Part shown: piece after piece, positions 1 through 9,743 of the stretch
How positions within the stretch are numbered: position 1 is the first letter of the stretch
How the letters are laid out: each line of letters opens with the position of its first letter
Assembly: GCA_030835135.1 (NCBI GenBank)
Contig: JAUQWO010000051.1
Coordinates: forward strand, 1 to 64,000
Direction of reading: 5' to 3'
Length of the DNA stretch: 64,000 nucleotides
DNA from: Bacteroidota bacterium
GTDB lineage: Bacteria; Bacteroidota; Ignavibacteria; UBA10030; UBA6906
Program-made: the position numbers and the translations under genes
Notes under the pieces: generated by a model
Seen by the model: the letters and a program-made list of their open reading frames with translations, nothing else
Databases searched by the model: none
What the model was told of the DNA's origin: nothing

Positions 1-35
1 GCCCCGGAGGGCGCGGCACCAGGACAACACCATGG

Positions 36-3000
36 TTACTTCACGAGCATCATCTTCTTCATCGCCGTGAACTCGCCCGCATGCATCGTCAGGAAGTACA
101 CGCCCGACGTCACCTGCTGGCCACGGTTGTCGGTGCCGTTCCACTGCACCGTGTAGTACCCGGCTTCCTGGGCACCGTTCACGAGCGAGGCGACCTGCTC
201 GCCCAGAACATTGAACACCGCGATCCGCACCTCACCCGGCGCAGGCAGGGCATAGCTGACGGTCGTGGAGGGGTTGAACGGATTCGGGAAGTTCTGCTGC
301 AGCGCGAACTCCGTCGGCAGTTCGCTGAACGCCGGCGTGCGCATCTTCGTTGCCAATGCCGCGTTGGTGCTGGTGCGTGCATCCGCCGCCGTGAGGCCCA
401 TGGCCGCCTTGCCTTCGAAGCGCAGCACCACGAGTTCGCCCGCCGACTTCAACGCTTCCACCTCGGCACCGGCGATGGCAAGGTCCACATACACCTTGCC
501 GTCGCGATCGCTGTACATCACCGGCACCGGGGTCTCGTAGCCGCTCAGGAGAGCGCCCTTCTCGACGCCCAGCAACCGGCCATGGGAACCGCTGAATGCC
601 ATCGACAGACCGCGGAGGTCGTTCACCGTGCCTTCGAGCATCACCGGCACGCGGGTCTCGCCACCGCCTGCCTTCACATCACCGATCGCGACCGTCACCG
701 GCTCTGCCTGCTCCACCGCCTGCTTCGGCAATTGGTGGTTGGCGCTGAGGCCGTAGCTGATCGAGAAGATGATCAGGTCCTCGAAATCGATCTTGCCGTC
801 CACCTGCGGGGCGGAGAACACGTAGTGGTCGGCCGTCGGACCGATGTCGAACTTCACTTTGTACAGCGTCATCCCGCCGGCATAACCCGGAACACCGGAC
901 CAGTACGCGGTTGCCCACGGGTTCAGATCGGAGAAATTGATCTGGCCGTCGGCCGACGCATCGTTGGAGCCGTTCGCAATATCACCGAGAAACGCACGCA
1001 CATCGGCCTGATGCGGGGTCACGTACACGCCAAGTGGCGCGCCCGCGCCGGAGTACCTCCGGAGGTCGGACGCGATCACTGTGATGGCGCTATGACCGGG
1101 CTTCAGCGTGCGGAGCGTCAGCTTCGCGATGTAGTTGCCTGCCACTGCCGTCACGTTGTTCGGGCTCTGAAGGCTGGCGTTGATGCGGACCCGGTTGTTC
1201 GTCCCGAGCTGGTCGGCGGTGGCATACAGCGTGTTTCCGCCGGATGGGAACAGCGAGCCGACGAAGGACACGTTCGCGTAGGCCAGCAGGGCCGGATCCC
1301 ATTCCAGGGTCAGGTCTGCCGCACCGAACTCCGTGCCGGGTTCAGGCACGATATACACATCGAACGTCTGCGTGGAGGTGTATCCCCAGTCGTTCGCCAG
1401 AGCCGGATAGCCGGCCGGAAGCGGTGCCGGGAGTGCCCACGTGTCGTTCGGATAGATACCGCTGACGATGGCCGACGGGCTGCTGCTGAGATGCAACTGG
1501 AATGCCGTTGCCGGCGTGTTCACGAACGCGAACGGGGTGAAGTGGGTAGTGGTGAAGGTGAAGGTCTTCGCCATCGCATCGTACGTACCGCCCACCGGCA
1601 CCCAGCTGTTCGTGATACTATTGAGGTACATGATCTGGCTGCCCGCACCGAACCCGGCGATGTCGCTCACGTCCACCGTGATCGTTGCGCTGAAGCTGTA
1701 GTTCGGCATCGAGGAGCTGAGCATCAGCCAGAGCGGAATATACGTTGCGCCTGCCGGCGGGGCAGGGTATGGCGGGTTCGGCGGCATACCGAGGAGCCGC
1801 TGCACGGTCACGCTTCCGCCACCCGAAGGCACGGTACCGAAGGTGATCGATACACCGCTTTCCGGCCACGAGTACGTGCCGGCCGCCGGGACGTTCACGT
1901 TCTCGGCCTTGCCGGACCACGGGTCGAAGCGCACGTGTTCGCTGACCTCCACGCCGGTACCATTAGCCACAACTGCCGTCGTCGGATCGGCAACACCGCC
2001 CGACGGGCCGCTGCCATTGCCCCACCAGTTGCGGCGGGCATCAACGACCGGGGCGGTTGATGTTACGCCATAGTCGCACCCCGTGAAATCGTTTCCGGAC
2101 ATCGTCGCCACCGTCACGTCGGTTGCATCGTACCCGATCGCCAGACCGGTGGTATTGTTGATGAACGTATTGTCCGTTGCCGTCAGCTGTGTGCCAGCGG
2201 CGAAGTATGTGGTTGCCAACACGGCGGCAGACGTCGACCCATCATAGGCAACACCCTTGCACTCCGTGACGGTATTGCCGGTGATCGTTGCATGGGCTGC
2301 GTTCTCAACTTCGATACCATAGTCCAGCCAGTTGCCAGCGCCCTTGCCGGTAAACGTGTTGCCGGTGATCATCGCATTGGTGACTTCTGAACCGTTCACA
2401 TAAATGCCGATGCGCCCGATATTGCTCAGGGCGTTGTTGGAAATTGTAGCATTGGCACCGTAGAATGCGATGCCGCGGCCTGCGTAATCAGAGCTCGGGT
2501 TATACCCCATATTCTTGATGATGTTGCCCGAGATCGTTCCTGGGCCATGGGAGAGAAGCGCCATATTCACGAGCTTCCCGGCACCATCCAGCGTGACACC
2601 GCTCAGGTTGAAGGTCTTGCCTGCGTTCACCAGGAACCATCCACGCGTATCACCGGAGGCGCCGGTGTTGGAAGACGGTGTGATGATGACCGTGTTCTTG
2701 TCGGCGCCGACCACGGAGACGTCCGTGTTCACGACCACCTGCGGGCCTTCGACATAGCTTCCCGCTGCAACGTTGATCGTTGCGCCGGAGGCTGCCATGG
2801 CGATGGCTTCATGGATGCGCGAGACGCTGCCGCTCTGCGGGCCGGCTGCGGTGACGTTCAACACCATGTTGGCCGGCTGGAACCCGGGGGCCATCGGGTC
2901 TGCGTCCGCACCGGAACCGAGGTACGGGGTGTAGTCGATGTTGGGGGTCACCAGTGTTGCCGGATCGCCGCCGAACCAGTTGCCGGAGGCATCCTGCGTG

Positions 3001-5288
3001 ATGCCTGTAAATTGATCGTCGATCGCCTTCACGTTCCCGGAAAGGTCGTTGCCGTGTGCGGTAACGGTGAGTGTTGCGGTGACATCCCTGTAATACTCAG
3101 CGGCCACGGCCCACCCGTTCACTTTGTTCCCGGTGAACAGAGCGGTCATGACCTCCGCACCAAGCGAATAGAATCCCACGCCGACACCATTGGTGCCGTC
3201 GCCGGTCACGGTATTTCGCTGGATCGTGAACGCCAATGCGTTCGTCCCCGCCAACGACTGCACCGCGTTCTGCTGTTTCACCGAAGCGGGAACCGCATCA
3301 TACGCCTGCACGGCGATGCGTGGAGCCGCACCCGGATCGGCCACGATGGCCCAGAGTCCGGTGGTCCCTGCGGCAACGGCGCTCGAGGAGACGACATTCT
3401 CCTCGATCGTGCCGCCGGTATTGTAGTAGTAGATACTTGCCTGGCATCCGCTGACGGTGTTCCGTGCGGCAATGACCGATGCGGCATCATAGAACAGCAT
3501 ACCAGTGGCGGTCCAGCTGGCGGGGGTATAGGAGAACCCCGTCACGGTGTTGTCTGTCACGTTCGCCGTTGCACCCGACGACACCTGGATCCCGTTCTGG
3601 GCGGTGAAGTCGATGGCGCCAGCACCCGTGAAGGTATTCCCCGCGATCTGCGTGGTGAGGTTCGCACCCGAGAACACCGCGGCATTCTTCTGGAATGCCG
3701 TGACGGTGGTGCCGGTGAGGGTGAACGTGCGCGGGGTTCCCGCTGCTGCGTTCACGACCAGGCCGTTCCCGTGCTGTGAGCCGCTGATAGGCGTGTCGCG
3801 GATATCCTTGATCACGCAGTTCTCCACCGACCCGCCGGCGTTGTTGTAGCCGACACCGACGAAGCGGTAGTTCGCGTTGCCGCGTCCGGCGCCGTCAATG
3901 GTAAGGTCCTTCACCACGATGCCATCGGCATCATGTCCGTACACGACCGGGAAGTTCGCCGCACTGGTCATAAAGGAAATGGGCAACGTCGCGGGCGACT
4001 TGATGATGGTGGCCGCACCCGCTCCCTGCAGCGTGAGGGACTTGGCGATCTCCAGCTGCTCCTCGTACGTCCCTGCACCCATCACGACCTTCTCGCCCGC
4101 CTGCGCATACCCGATCTCCTGCTGCACGAGACCCGCGATGTGGCGGACGTTCGGCATGGTCACAGTGCCGCTGAGATAAGAGAACACCCCGGGGGCCGCC
4201 GGTGGGTTTGTCCCAAAGGCCACCTTCCGCGTGTAGGTATTATTGTTCCAATATGTGGCCCAATCGAATTGCGCATTGTCGTACGTGCCACGCGCCCGGA
4301 TGATGTGCTCCTCACCGCCGTTGAACGTATTGCCGGTGATCACCGCTCCACCGACCGGATAGAGGAACCATCCAATATCAGGAACTGCACCAGAGAAACT
4401 GATCAATGCCCAATATGATCCCACTGGAATATTGAACGTATTGTCACGGATGACCCTGCCTGAGGCCAGACCTGACTTGCCTGCACCACTCGCAACGTCG
4501 ATGGACGTGCCATTCTCCAGCACATTCCCTTCAACGGTATAGCTCTTGACATATGAGATCGCGTTGACAGCGTCGTATCGCCAGTCATTGATATAGAATG
4601 ACCCGCCAGATACGTCAGCGATGGCGGCCCAACAATTCTTGATCGTTGCATTGTCGCCGATCACTTCGATGGTCTTGTTGTTCCCACTAACGTTGTCCAC
4701 GATCTTCAATCCCTGGATCGTCACATTGTCCGCTTCAACGAACATGCCGCTGTAGCCGAACGAGTTGGTTGCATTCGTCGCAACTGTGGCAACCGCACCC
4801 GCCGCCGACGTGATCGGCGCACCCGCAGCATCAACTCCACGGACGGTGATGCCAGCCTTGGCCACGCCAAGGAACAGGCCGAACTGGTACGGACCAGTGC
4901 CATCATACAGGAACCGGTTCGCCGCGGTCTCCGAGTACGCGCCCGGATACACATTCACCGTGCCCCCGGCATCGACGGCGTCGATACCTCCCTGGATGGT
5001 CGCGAACGCATCCACGCCCATGGCCGTGGCCGGGCCGCCGCCGTCAGGGTCACCGGTGGCCGCTGCCCAGGCAGCATTCACATACACCGTTGCAGCAAGG
5101 GTTGTGCCCGGTGCAGCAGGGGTGGAGGCCTGTGTGCTGTTGATGCGCGCACGCGCTGCCTGCCCTTCGGCAGAGGTCCTGGAACGCAGGAGGTCGCGGT
5201 CGCCTTTCGCATCCGCACCCCACGCCGACCCGATACACAGCATCGCTGCGAGAGCGACGATAAGGACCGTGGTGAAGACGTGTTTCAT
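36..5288 (-). CDS. Giant secreted beta-helix surface protein with dockerin-like loops and type IX-type sorting domain
   Basis: 1750 residues. The start is placed at 5288 because it gives a clean signal peptide (MKHVFTTVLIVALAAMLCIG then SAWGADA) and has AGGTGA seven bases upstream; the frame stays open 96 bases further. Residues from about 70 to 1150 are mostly right-handed parallel beta-helix repeats of the NosD/pectate-lyase type (many ITGNTF, NATIKN, VENCVIKD turns). A cohesin-like region follows, then two Ca-binding, dockerin-like loops (NDASADGQINFSDLNPW and DGKIDFEDLIIF). The last 84 residues start with FPNPFNPST and form the C-terminal beta-domain used as a type IX secretion signal in this assemblage. 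Likely a secreted adhesin or polysaccharide-binding protein; no catalytic site was recognised. A sigma-54-type site lies about 350 bases upstream. Confidence 0.88.
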   Translation of the reverse strand: MKHVFTTVLIVALAAMLCIGSAWGADAKGDRDLLRSRTSAEGQAARARINSTQASTPAAPGTTLAATVYVNAAWAAATGDPDGGGPATAMGVDAFATIQGGIDAVDAGGTVNVYPGAYSETAANRFLYDGTGPYQFGLFLGVAKAGITVRGVDAAGAPITSAAGAVATVATNATNSFGYSGMFVEADNVTIQGLKIVDNVSGNNKTIEVIGDNATIKNCWAAIADVSGGSFYINDWRYDAVNAISYVKSYTVEGNVLENGTSIDVASGAGKSGLASGRVIRDNTFNIPVGSYWALISFSGAVPDIGWFLYPVGGAVITGNTFNGGEEHIIRARGTYDNAQFDWATYWNNNTYTRKVAFGTNPPAAPGVFSYLSGTVTMPNVRHIAGLVQQEIGYAQAGEKVVMGAGTYEEQLEIAKSLTLQGAGAATIIKSPATLPISFMTSAANFPVVYGHDADGIVVKDLTIDGAGRGNANYRFVGVGYNNAGGSVENCVIKDIRDTPISGSQHGNGLVVNAAAGTPRTFTLTGTTVTAFQKNAAVFSGANLTTQIAGNTFTGAGAIDFTAQNGIQVSSGATANVTDNTVTGFSYTPASWTATGMLFYDAASVIAARNTVSGCQASIYYYNTGGTIEENVVSSSAVAAGTTGLWAIVADPGAAPRIAVQAYDAVPASVKQQNAVQSLAGTNALAFTIQRNTVTGDGTNGVGVGFYSLGAEVMTALFTGNKVNGWAVAAEYYRDVTATLTVTAHGNDLSGNVKAIDDQFTGITQDASGNWFGGDPATLVTPNIDYTPYLGSGADADPMAPGFQPANMVLNVTAAGPQSGSVSRIHEAIAMAASGATINVAAGSYVEGPQVVVNTDVSVVGADKNTVIITPSSNTGASGDTRGWFLVNAGKTFNLSGVTLDGAGKLVNMALLSHGPGTISGNIIKNMGYNPSSDYAGRGIAFYGANATISNNALSNIGRIGIYVNGSEVTNAMITGNTFTGKGAGNWLDYGIEVENAAHATITGNTVTECKGVAYDGSTSAAVLATTYFAAGTQLTATDNTFINNTTGLAIGYDATDVTVATMSGNDFTGCDYGVTSTAPVVDARRNWWGNGSGPSGGVADPTTAVVANGTGVEVSEHVRFDPWSGKAENVNVPAAGTYSWPESGVSITFGTVPSGGGSVTVQRLLGMPPNPPYPAPPAGATYIPLWLMLSSSMPNYSFSATITVDVSDIAGFGAGSQIMYLNSITNSWVPVGGTYDAMAKTFTFTTTHFTPFAFVNTPATAFQLHLSSSPSAIVSGIYPNDTWALPAPLPAGYPALANDWGYTSTQTFDVYIVPEPGTEFGAADLTLEWDPALLAYANVSFVGSLFPSGGNTLYATADQLGTNNRVRINASLQSPNNVTAVAGNYIAKLTLRTLKPGHSAITVIASDLRRYSGAGAPLGVYVTPHQADVRAFLGDIANGSNDASADGQINFSDLNPWATAYWSGVPGYAGGMTLYKVKFDIGPTADHYVFSAPQVDGKIDFEDLIIFSISYGLSANHQLPKQAVEQAEPVTVAIGDVKAGGGETRVPVMLEGTVNDLRGLSMAFSGSHGRLLGVEKGALLSGYETPVPVMYSDRDGKVYVDLAIAGAEVEALKSAGELVVLRFEGKAAMGLTAADARTSTNAALATKMRTPAFSELPTEFALQQNFPNPFNPSTTVSYALPAPGEVRIAVFNVLGEQVASLVNGAQEAGYYTVQWNGTDNRGQQVTSGVYFLTMHAGEFTAMKKMMLVK

Positions 5289-5787
5289 GGTTTCACCTAT
5301 CACAGATGATGGAACAAGTGAGTTGTAGAAGAGCTGGAACTCAGGTAGGTGGACAGCCGATGGTTCAACGTTGCAGCCGTGCAAGCGGAAGTGTCATCCC
5401 CCGGTTCCATGATCCCCAACGAGAGACAGACACTGGCGCGGACATTCACGGAGCTACGCAAAAGGACCGCTGTTCCCCCGGATACCCCGGCGTCATGCCG
5501 TGCACATGCAATAAATAGAGAGCCAGGACGCCCGTTCGAGAAACAACCCGGAGACGCCCGGCGGTGAAAGGATCTTTACATGTGACTATTGATCCGCAAC
5601 TTCGTGGTGCGGCTTGATAAACAAGAGGTGTGGAATCTATATGCCAGAAACGTGCCACGGCGGGAAGACGCCAAAACGCCCCTGAGAGAGAGATTTCTTC
5701 GGTTAGTTGTACAGCAGAGACACCCCGAGTTTGCAGAAGAAAAACGGAAGTTAACTACCCGTCAACGAGGAAAGAAGGCTGAGTGGA
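5289..5787. other. Intergenic leader region of the beta-helix protein
   Basis: About 500 bases between two minus-strand genes. It is less GC-rich than the flanking genes and holds no convincing ORF. The only site I can support is the sigma-54-type promoter at 5642-5657, which would leave an untranslated leader of about 340 nt. No strong terminator for the upstream regulator gene was seen. Confidence 0.6.
5642..5657 (-). promoter_or_regulatory. Candidate sigma-54 (-24/-12) promoter
   Basis: Minus-strand TGGCACGTTTCTGGCA has GG-N10-GC spacing and matches TGGCACG-N4-TTGCA at 11 of 12 defined positions. It lies between the stop of the NtrC-like regulator gene and the beta-helix gene, pointing at the latter. 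Confidence 0.6.
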
Positions 5788-7188
5788 TCAGTCCCTGTCG
5801 CGTTGAAGCACAACCTTGTTCGTCTTGAGCGCTTTGCGCAGCCCCGGACCTGTGATGCCGGCCATCTGGGCTGCCTTCGCCACATTGAAGTTCGCCCGCC
5901 GCATGAGCTCCGAGAAGTAGCCACGCTTGAAGACCTCCTCGGCATTGCGGTAGGCCGGAAGCTCGTCGTACCGCTGGGCCAGACACTCCCGGCACCGGTC
6001 CCCCTCCCCCTCACGCTTCATCACCCCCAGCATCGGAAAGTCCACCGGCTGCAACTCGCCCGACTGCGAGTACGCCAGCGCACCCTTCACCGCATTCTCC
6101 AGCTCCCGCACGTTCCCCGGCCACCGGTGACTCTCCAGGGCACGGATCGCCTCGGGGGTCAGGGTGTACTGCCGCCCATCGGACTGCACGCCGAACTTCT
6201 GCAGGAAATACCCCGCCAGCGGAGCGATGTCCTCCCGCCGGTCCCGCAACGGAGGGATGTTCAGCTTCACGCCCGAGATGCGGTGATAGAAATCCTCACG
6301 CATCTTCCCCTTCGCCACCACGTCCTCGAGCTTCTCGTTGGTGGCCATGATCACCCGCACGTCCAGCCGCGTGTCCGGCCGCCGCGGGTCCTGCCCCACC
6401 CGCGCAATGCTCTTGTACTGCATGAACTGCAGCAGCTTGAGCTGCACGGTCTCGGTCAGACATGAGACCTCGGGGATGTACAACGTGCCGCCGTTCGCCG
6501 CCTCGAGCTTGCCGATCTTCGCCTTGTCCGCCCCCGAGAACGCCCCCTTCTCATGTCCGAAGAGCTCACTCTCGATGATGGATTCGCTCAGGACGCGCAT
6601 GGCCAGCGGGATGAAGGGCTTGTCCCTCCGCACGCTCCGCTGATGGATCTCGAACGCACACAGGTCCTTTCCCACGCCGGTCTCGCCATAAATGAGCACG
6701 TCGAACGTGAGCCCGGCGAGGCGCGTGAGTTCGTAGTGCACCTTCTTCATCCCTTCGCTGGCGAACACGAGACGGTCATGGAACTCCGCAAAACTGCTTT
6801 GCAGGGCGCGGACGCTGATCTCGAGCGTGCGGCGTTCGAGGGCCTTGGTGAGCTTGGCGGCAAGGATGTCGCGGTTGAAACTCTTGGAGACGAAGTCGTA
6901 CGCCCCGAGACGCATGAGCTCCACGGCGGTCTCGGTGTCGGCATGGTCGGTCACGATCACCACGGGCAGGAACGGGTCCACATCCCGATGCAGGGCCTGG
7001 AGCACTTCGCTGCCATCCTGATCCGGAAGACGGAGGTCCAGCAGCACGGCCGCGGGCCCTTCGAGGCGTGCCATCTCCAACCCCTTCTTCGCCGTCGTGG
7101 CGGTGCGGATGTGATAGCGGTCGCGGAGGAGCGACTCTACGTCGTTCAGGAACGCGACGCTATCGTCGATGATCAGTACTCGGTCCAT
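5788..7188 (-). CDS. NtrC-like response regulator with divergent AAA+ motifs
   Basis: 466 residues. The receiver domain (1-120) has an acidic pocket (IIDDS), phospho-acceptor D51 in LLDLRLPD, T80 and K102. The sigma-54 AAA+ domain (about 135-385) has Walker A YGETGVGKD (168-175) but GAFSGA instead of GAFTGA (215-220). In Walker B the usual FLDEIG is YIPEVS, so the metal-binding Asp is missing. A Fis-type HTH is at the C-terminus (NVAKAAQMAGITGPGLRKAL). The fold is clear, but ATPase and sigma-54 activity are doubtful. It follows the PAS kinase gene on the same strand, its likely partner, and precedes the beta-helix gene with its sigma-54-like promoter. Confidence 0.88.
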   Translation of the reverse strand: MDRVLIIDDSVAFLNDVESLLRDRYHIRTATTAKKGLEMARLEGPAAVLLDLRLPDQDGSEVLQALHRDVDPFLPVVIVTDHADTETAVELMRLGAYDFVSKSFNRDILAAKLTKALERRTLEISVRALQSSFAEFHDRLVFASEGMKKVHYELTRLAGLTFDVLIYGETGVGKDLCAFEIHQRSVRRDKPFIPLAMRVLSESIIESELFGHEKGAFSGADKAKIGKLEAANGGTLYIPEVSCLTETVQLKLLQFMQYKSIARVGQDPRRPDTRLDVRVIMATNEKLEDVVAKGKMREDFYHRISGVKLNIPPLRDRREDIAPLAGYFLQKFGVQSDGRQYTLTPEAIRALESHRWPGNVRELENAVKGALAYSQSGELQPVDFPMLGVMKREGEGDRCRECLAQRYDELPAYRNAEEVFKRGYFSELMRRANFNVAKAAQMAGITGPGLRKALKTNKVVLQRDRD

Positions 7189-7257
7189 GGATTTCCTGGA
7201 GTGAAACCGTGATACGACAATTGCGAACGATGCTGCTTCAGTGGGGATACATTCCCC

Positions 7258-7290
7258 CCGGAAGGCAACGTTCCGGTCCGCTGACCGGAA
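7258..7290 (-). promoter_or_regulatory. Two mutually exclusive hairpins in the leader of the regulator gene
   Basis: In minus-strand order there are three segments: TTCCGGTC (7290-7283), GACCGGAA (7278-7271) and TTCCGG (7263-7258). Segment 2 can pair with segment 1 (8 bp) or segment 3 (6 bp), not both. They sit in the 126-base spacer between the kinase and regulator genes, so they may act as an attenuator or terminator. Confidence 0.4.
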
Positions 7291-7314
7291 ACCAATGTCC
7301 GCGTTGTGAGTCTG

Positions 7315-9306
7315 TTACAGGCGAGCCAACTCGACGACGAAACGGGAGCCACTGGGTGAAGAGCTGTCCAGACGCAGCGAACCGCCGCAACCCTGCAGGC
7401 ACCGCAATGCATGCCCGAGCCCGAACCCGCGGCCGGTCCCCTTCGTGGAGAAATGATCCTCGAAGATGCGGTGACGGATCTCCTCGGAGATACCCGGGCC
7501 GTTGTCTTCCACTTCGATCAGCACACGCTGTCCGGCCCCCTGCACCACGCGCAGGGCCACGGTCGGCGCGTCACTCCGGTCGCTGGCGGCACCGGCCTCC
7601 AGCGCGTTCGTGACGAGCGTGGAGATCACCTCGTTGAGCTCGGAGGTCCGCATCACCACCGGCAGCGGTGCCGGGTCCCCTTCGCAATTGATCACGGCCT
7701 GCGTCCCTTCGCACCGGAACTTCGCCACGGTGGAACGGACGATGGCGTTCACGTCGCACGTGAACTCCACCTGCAACAGGGCATGAAGGTCGCTCGTGAC
7801 CACCTTGATGTCCGCCACGTTGCGCACGACCTCGCGGGCCAGGGCCCGGAGACGGTCCTCCAGATCCACATCACCCAGCAACGCAAGCACCTCCGGCAGA
7901 GCGGTGCGTATGCTGTTCGTGGCGTTGCGCAGCTTGAGGGCATCCTTGGCGACGGGACGCACGGCATCGCGGAACGCGACATCGGTGGCAAGGATGTGCA
8001 TGAGCGAACTGATGAGCAGCAACTGGTGCGATGTGGTATCGTCGAATTCCTGCGCGGCAATGCGGAACCGCTGCACGGGCGAGGGGCCGGCAACACCGCC
8101 GCCGGCGATGGGCATGCACAACGAATCGAGGTTCTCCAGGAATAGCGCGATCCGGTTCAGGTTCATCGACGCGCTCTCGCCATGCCGCAAGGCGTGCAGC
8201 TTCGTGAGGAGCTTGTCCACCGCCTCGCTCCGTACGGCATGCCGGAATTCGGCCTCGGCCATCTTCCGCTGGGTGATGTCGTGCAGGATCATCTGGATCC
8301 GGCCGTCGGACATGCCGCGGCCGCTGATCTCGACATCCACCCGCCGGCCATCGTGACACACCAGGCGGCGCTCCGAGTGCACCGTACCGCCGTTCTGCAG
8401 CTCTTTGATGCGGATCGGTTCCGCCGCGAGCTGGTCGGGCTCGACCAGATCGCCAAGCCGCATCGCCAGCAACTCTTCACGCGGAAAGCCCAGCAGTTCG
8501 CAGGCACGCGAGTTCACCGCAACGATCCGCTGGTCCGGGTCCCCGATCAGGATGGGATCCGCCGCCTGCTCCATCAGCATGCGGTATTCCTTTTCGCGCT
8601 GCTCGAGCGCACGGCGTGAGGCCTCGCGCTCCGAGACGTCCGTGAAGCTGTGCACGAACCCGGACCACGTCCCCGCTTCGTCCACCATCATGTTGGAACG
8701 GTAGTCCACTTCGTAACGGGTGCCGTCGCGCGCGAGGAGCGTGGCGGGCGGAAGCACGACATACACATCCTGCAATGGCCGTCCGACGGCCTCATCCACG
8801 GTCCACCCGGTGAGCGCCTCGGCGACCGGATTCATGTACCGTATCGCACCCTCCGTGCCCGCAACGATCACGCCATCATCGATGGTGTCGAGCGTGGCGC
8901 CAAGGAGTTGCTTCTGTTCGCGGATGGTGGATTCGAGCCGGTGACGCAGGAGCGCGATCTCGATGGCGGCGTGGAGCTCTGATTCTTCGAACGGTTTGAG
9001 GATGTAGGCGAACGGTTCGGTGAGGCGGATGCGCTCGATGAGTTCGGCGTCCGAGAAGGCGGTGAGGTACACGACCGGGATGCGGTAGTGCTCCTTGATG
9101 CGGGCGGCGGTCTCGATGCCGTCGATCCCCGTGCCAAGGTTGACGTCCATAAGCACCACATCGGGATGCGCAGCCCCCACAGCGGACATAGCGTCCTCCC
9201 CTGAAGACGCCATGCCCGCCACGTCATATCCGAGCTCCTGCAGCCGGTGACGGATGTCGAGCGCGACTACTGCTTCGTCTTCAACAATGAGGATGCGGGG
9301 CTTCAT
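7315..9306 (-). CDS. Receiver-PAS-PAS sensor kinase-like protein
   Basis: 663 residues, no membrane segment, so cytosolic. An N-terminal receiver domain (1-125; IVEDEA, phospho-acceptor Asp in VVLMDVNLG, YLTAF, YILKPF) is followed by two PAS domains (about 140-270 and 275-400, the first ending FTDVSERE, the second HDITQRK). The C-terminal HATPase has an N box (NEVISTLVTNALEAG), DNGPGI, FEDHFSTK and GRGFGLG. The stretch between PAS and ATPase domains has no recognisable H-E/D-x-x-N phospho-acceptor box. It may use an unusual His or signal without autophosphorylation. The NtrC-like regulator gene lies 126 bases downstream on the same strand. Confidence 0.85.
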   Translation of the reverse strand: MKPRILIVEDEAVVALDIRHRLQELGYDVAGMASSGEDAMSAVGAAHPDVVLMDVNLGTGIDGIETAARIKEHYRIPVVYLTAFSDAELIERIRLTEPFAYILKPFEESELHAAIEIALLRHRLESTIREQKQLLGATLDTIDDGVIVAGTEGAIRYMNPVAEALTGWTVDEAVGRPLQDVYVVLPPATLLARDGTRYEVDYRSNMMVDEAGTWSGFVHSFTDVSEREASRRALEQREKEYRMLMEQAADPILIGDPDQRIVAVNSRACELLGFPREELLAMRLGDLVEPDQLAAEPIRIKELQNGGTVHSERRLVCHDGRRVDVEISGRGMSDGRIQMILHDITQRKMAEAEFRHAVRSEAVDKLLTKLHALRHGESASMNLNRIALFLENLDSLCMPIAGGGVAGPSPVQRFRIAAQEFDDTTSHQLLLISSLMHILATDVAFRDAVRPVAKDALKLRNATNSIRTALPEVLALLGDVDLEDRLRALAREVVRNVADIKVVTSDLHALLQVEFTCDVNAIVRSTVAKFRCEGTQAVINCEGDPAPLPVVMRTSELNEVISTLVTNALEAGAASDRSDAPTVALRVVQGAGQRVLIEVEDNGPGISEEIRHRIFEDHFSTKGTGRGFGLGHALRCLQGCGGSLRLDSSSPSGSRFVVELARL

Positions 9307-9743
9307 GGATCACGATGCGAGGTCATGTGGTTGAACCCGAACCGAATGGATGCGAGGTCCATCCATGGGTCGCCGCACACACGCAACCACGATCACCTCT
9401 TGCCCCTGTCCCCGTAATGCAAAGTTCCCTATCCCCACCAGACAAGCGAACCGGTGCTGACACTGCGCGTTGCTGCTACTGCATCCGGTACATATTCGGG
9501 ATACAATTATGTCAATTTTAGTTCACCGGTCAATTCCTCAGATTCTGATTCTCCTGTCAGAATCATCGGAAGTTTTCTTGTAGTCCGTGGACTACAACCG
9601 AATCTCAGGATTTTCAGGGTTTTCGCGGAAACAATTGTTTACCGCGCCCTGAATGGTCCCCGGTGCACGTAATATGTTTCGTTGCATTTCCCCGCGCTTG
9701 CAGAAGCCTGGGAGATTAAAGTTGTTTTTCGTACCTTCATTCT
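9307..9743. other. Palindrome-rich AT-rich spacer, possible operator cluster or structured RNA
   Basis: 437 bases between divergent genes, clearly AT-richer than the flanks and without a credible ORF. Three dyads lie in a row: GATTCTGA/TCAGAATC (9541-9564), a 9+9 bp near-perfect palindrome TTGTAGTCC-GT-GGACTACAA (9578-9597), and a two-step stem. In the last, TTCAGGG (9613-9619) pairs with CCCTGAA (9647-9653), enclosing CGCGG/CCGCG around a loop that contains AAACAATTGTTT. The spacing suits either repressor operators or a ~120-nt structured RNA; strand unknown. Confidence 0.5.

Noticed and set aside
81-2060. Plus-strand frame of 659 codons opposite the beta-helix gene
   Set aside because: Arg/His-rich shadow composition; opposite strand carries the sorting domain and beta-helix repeats.
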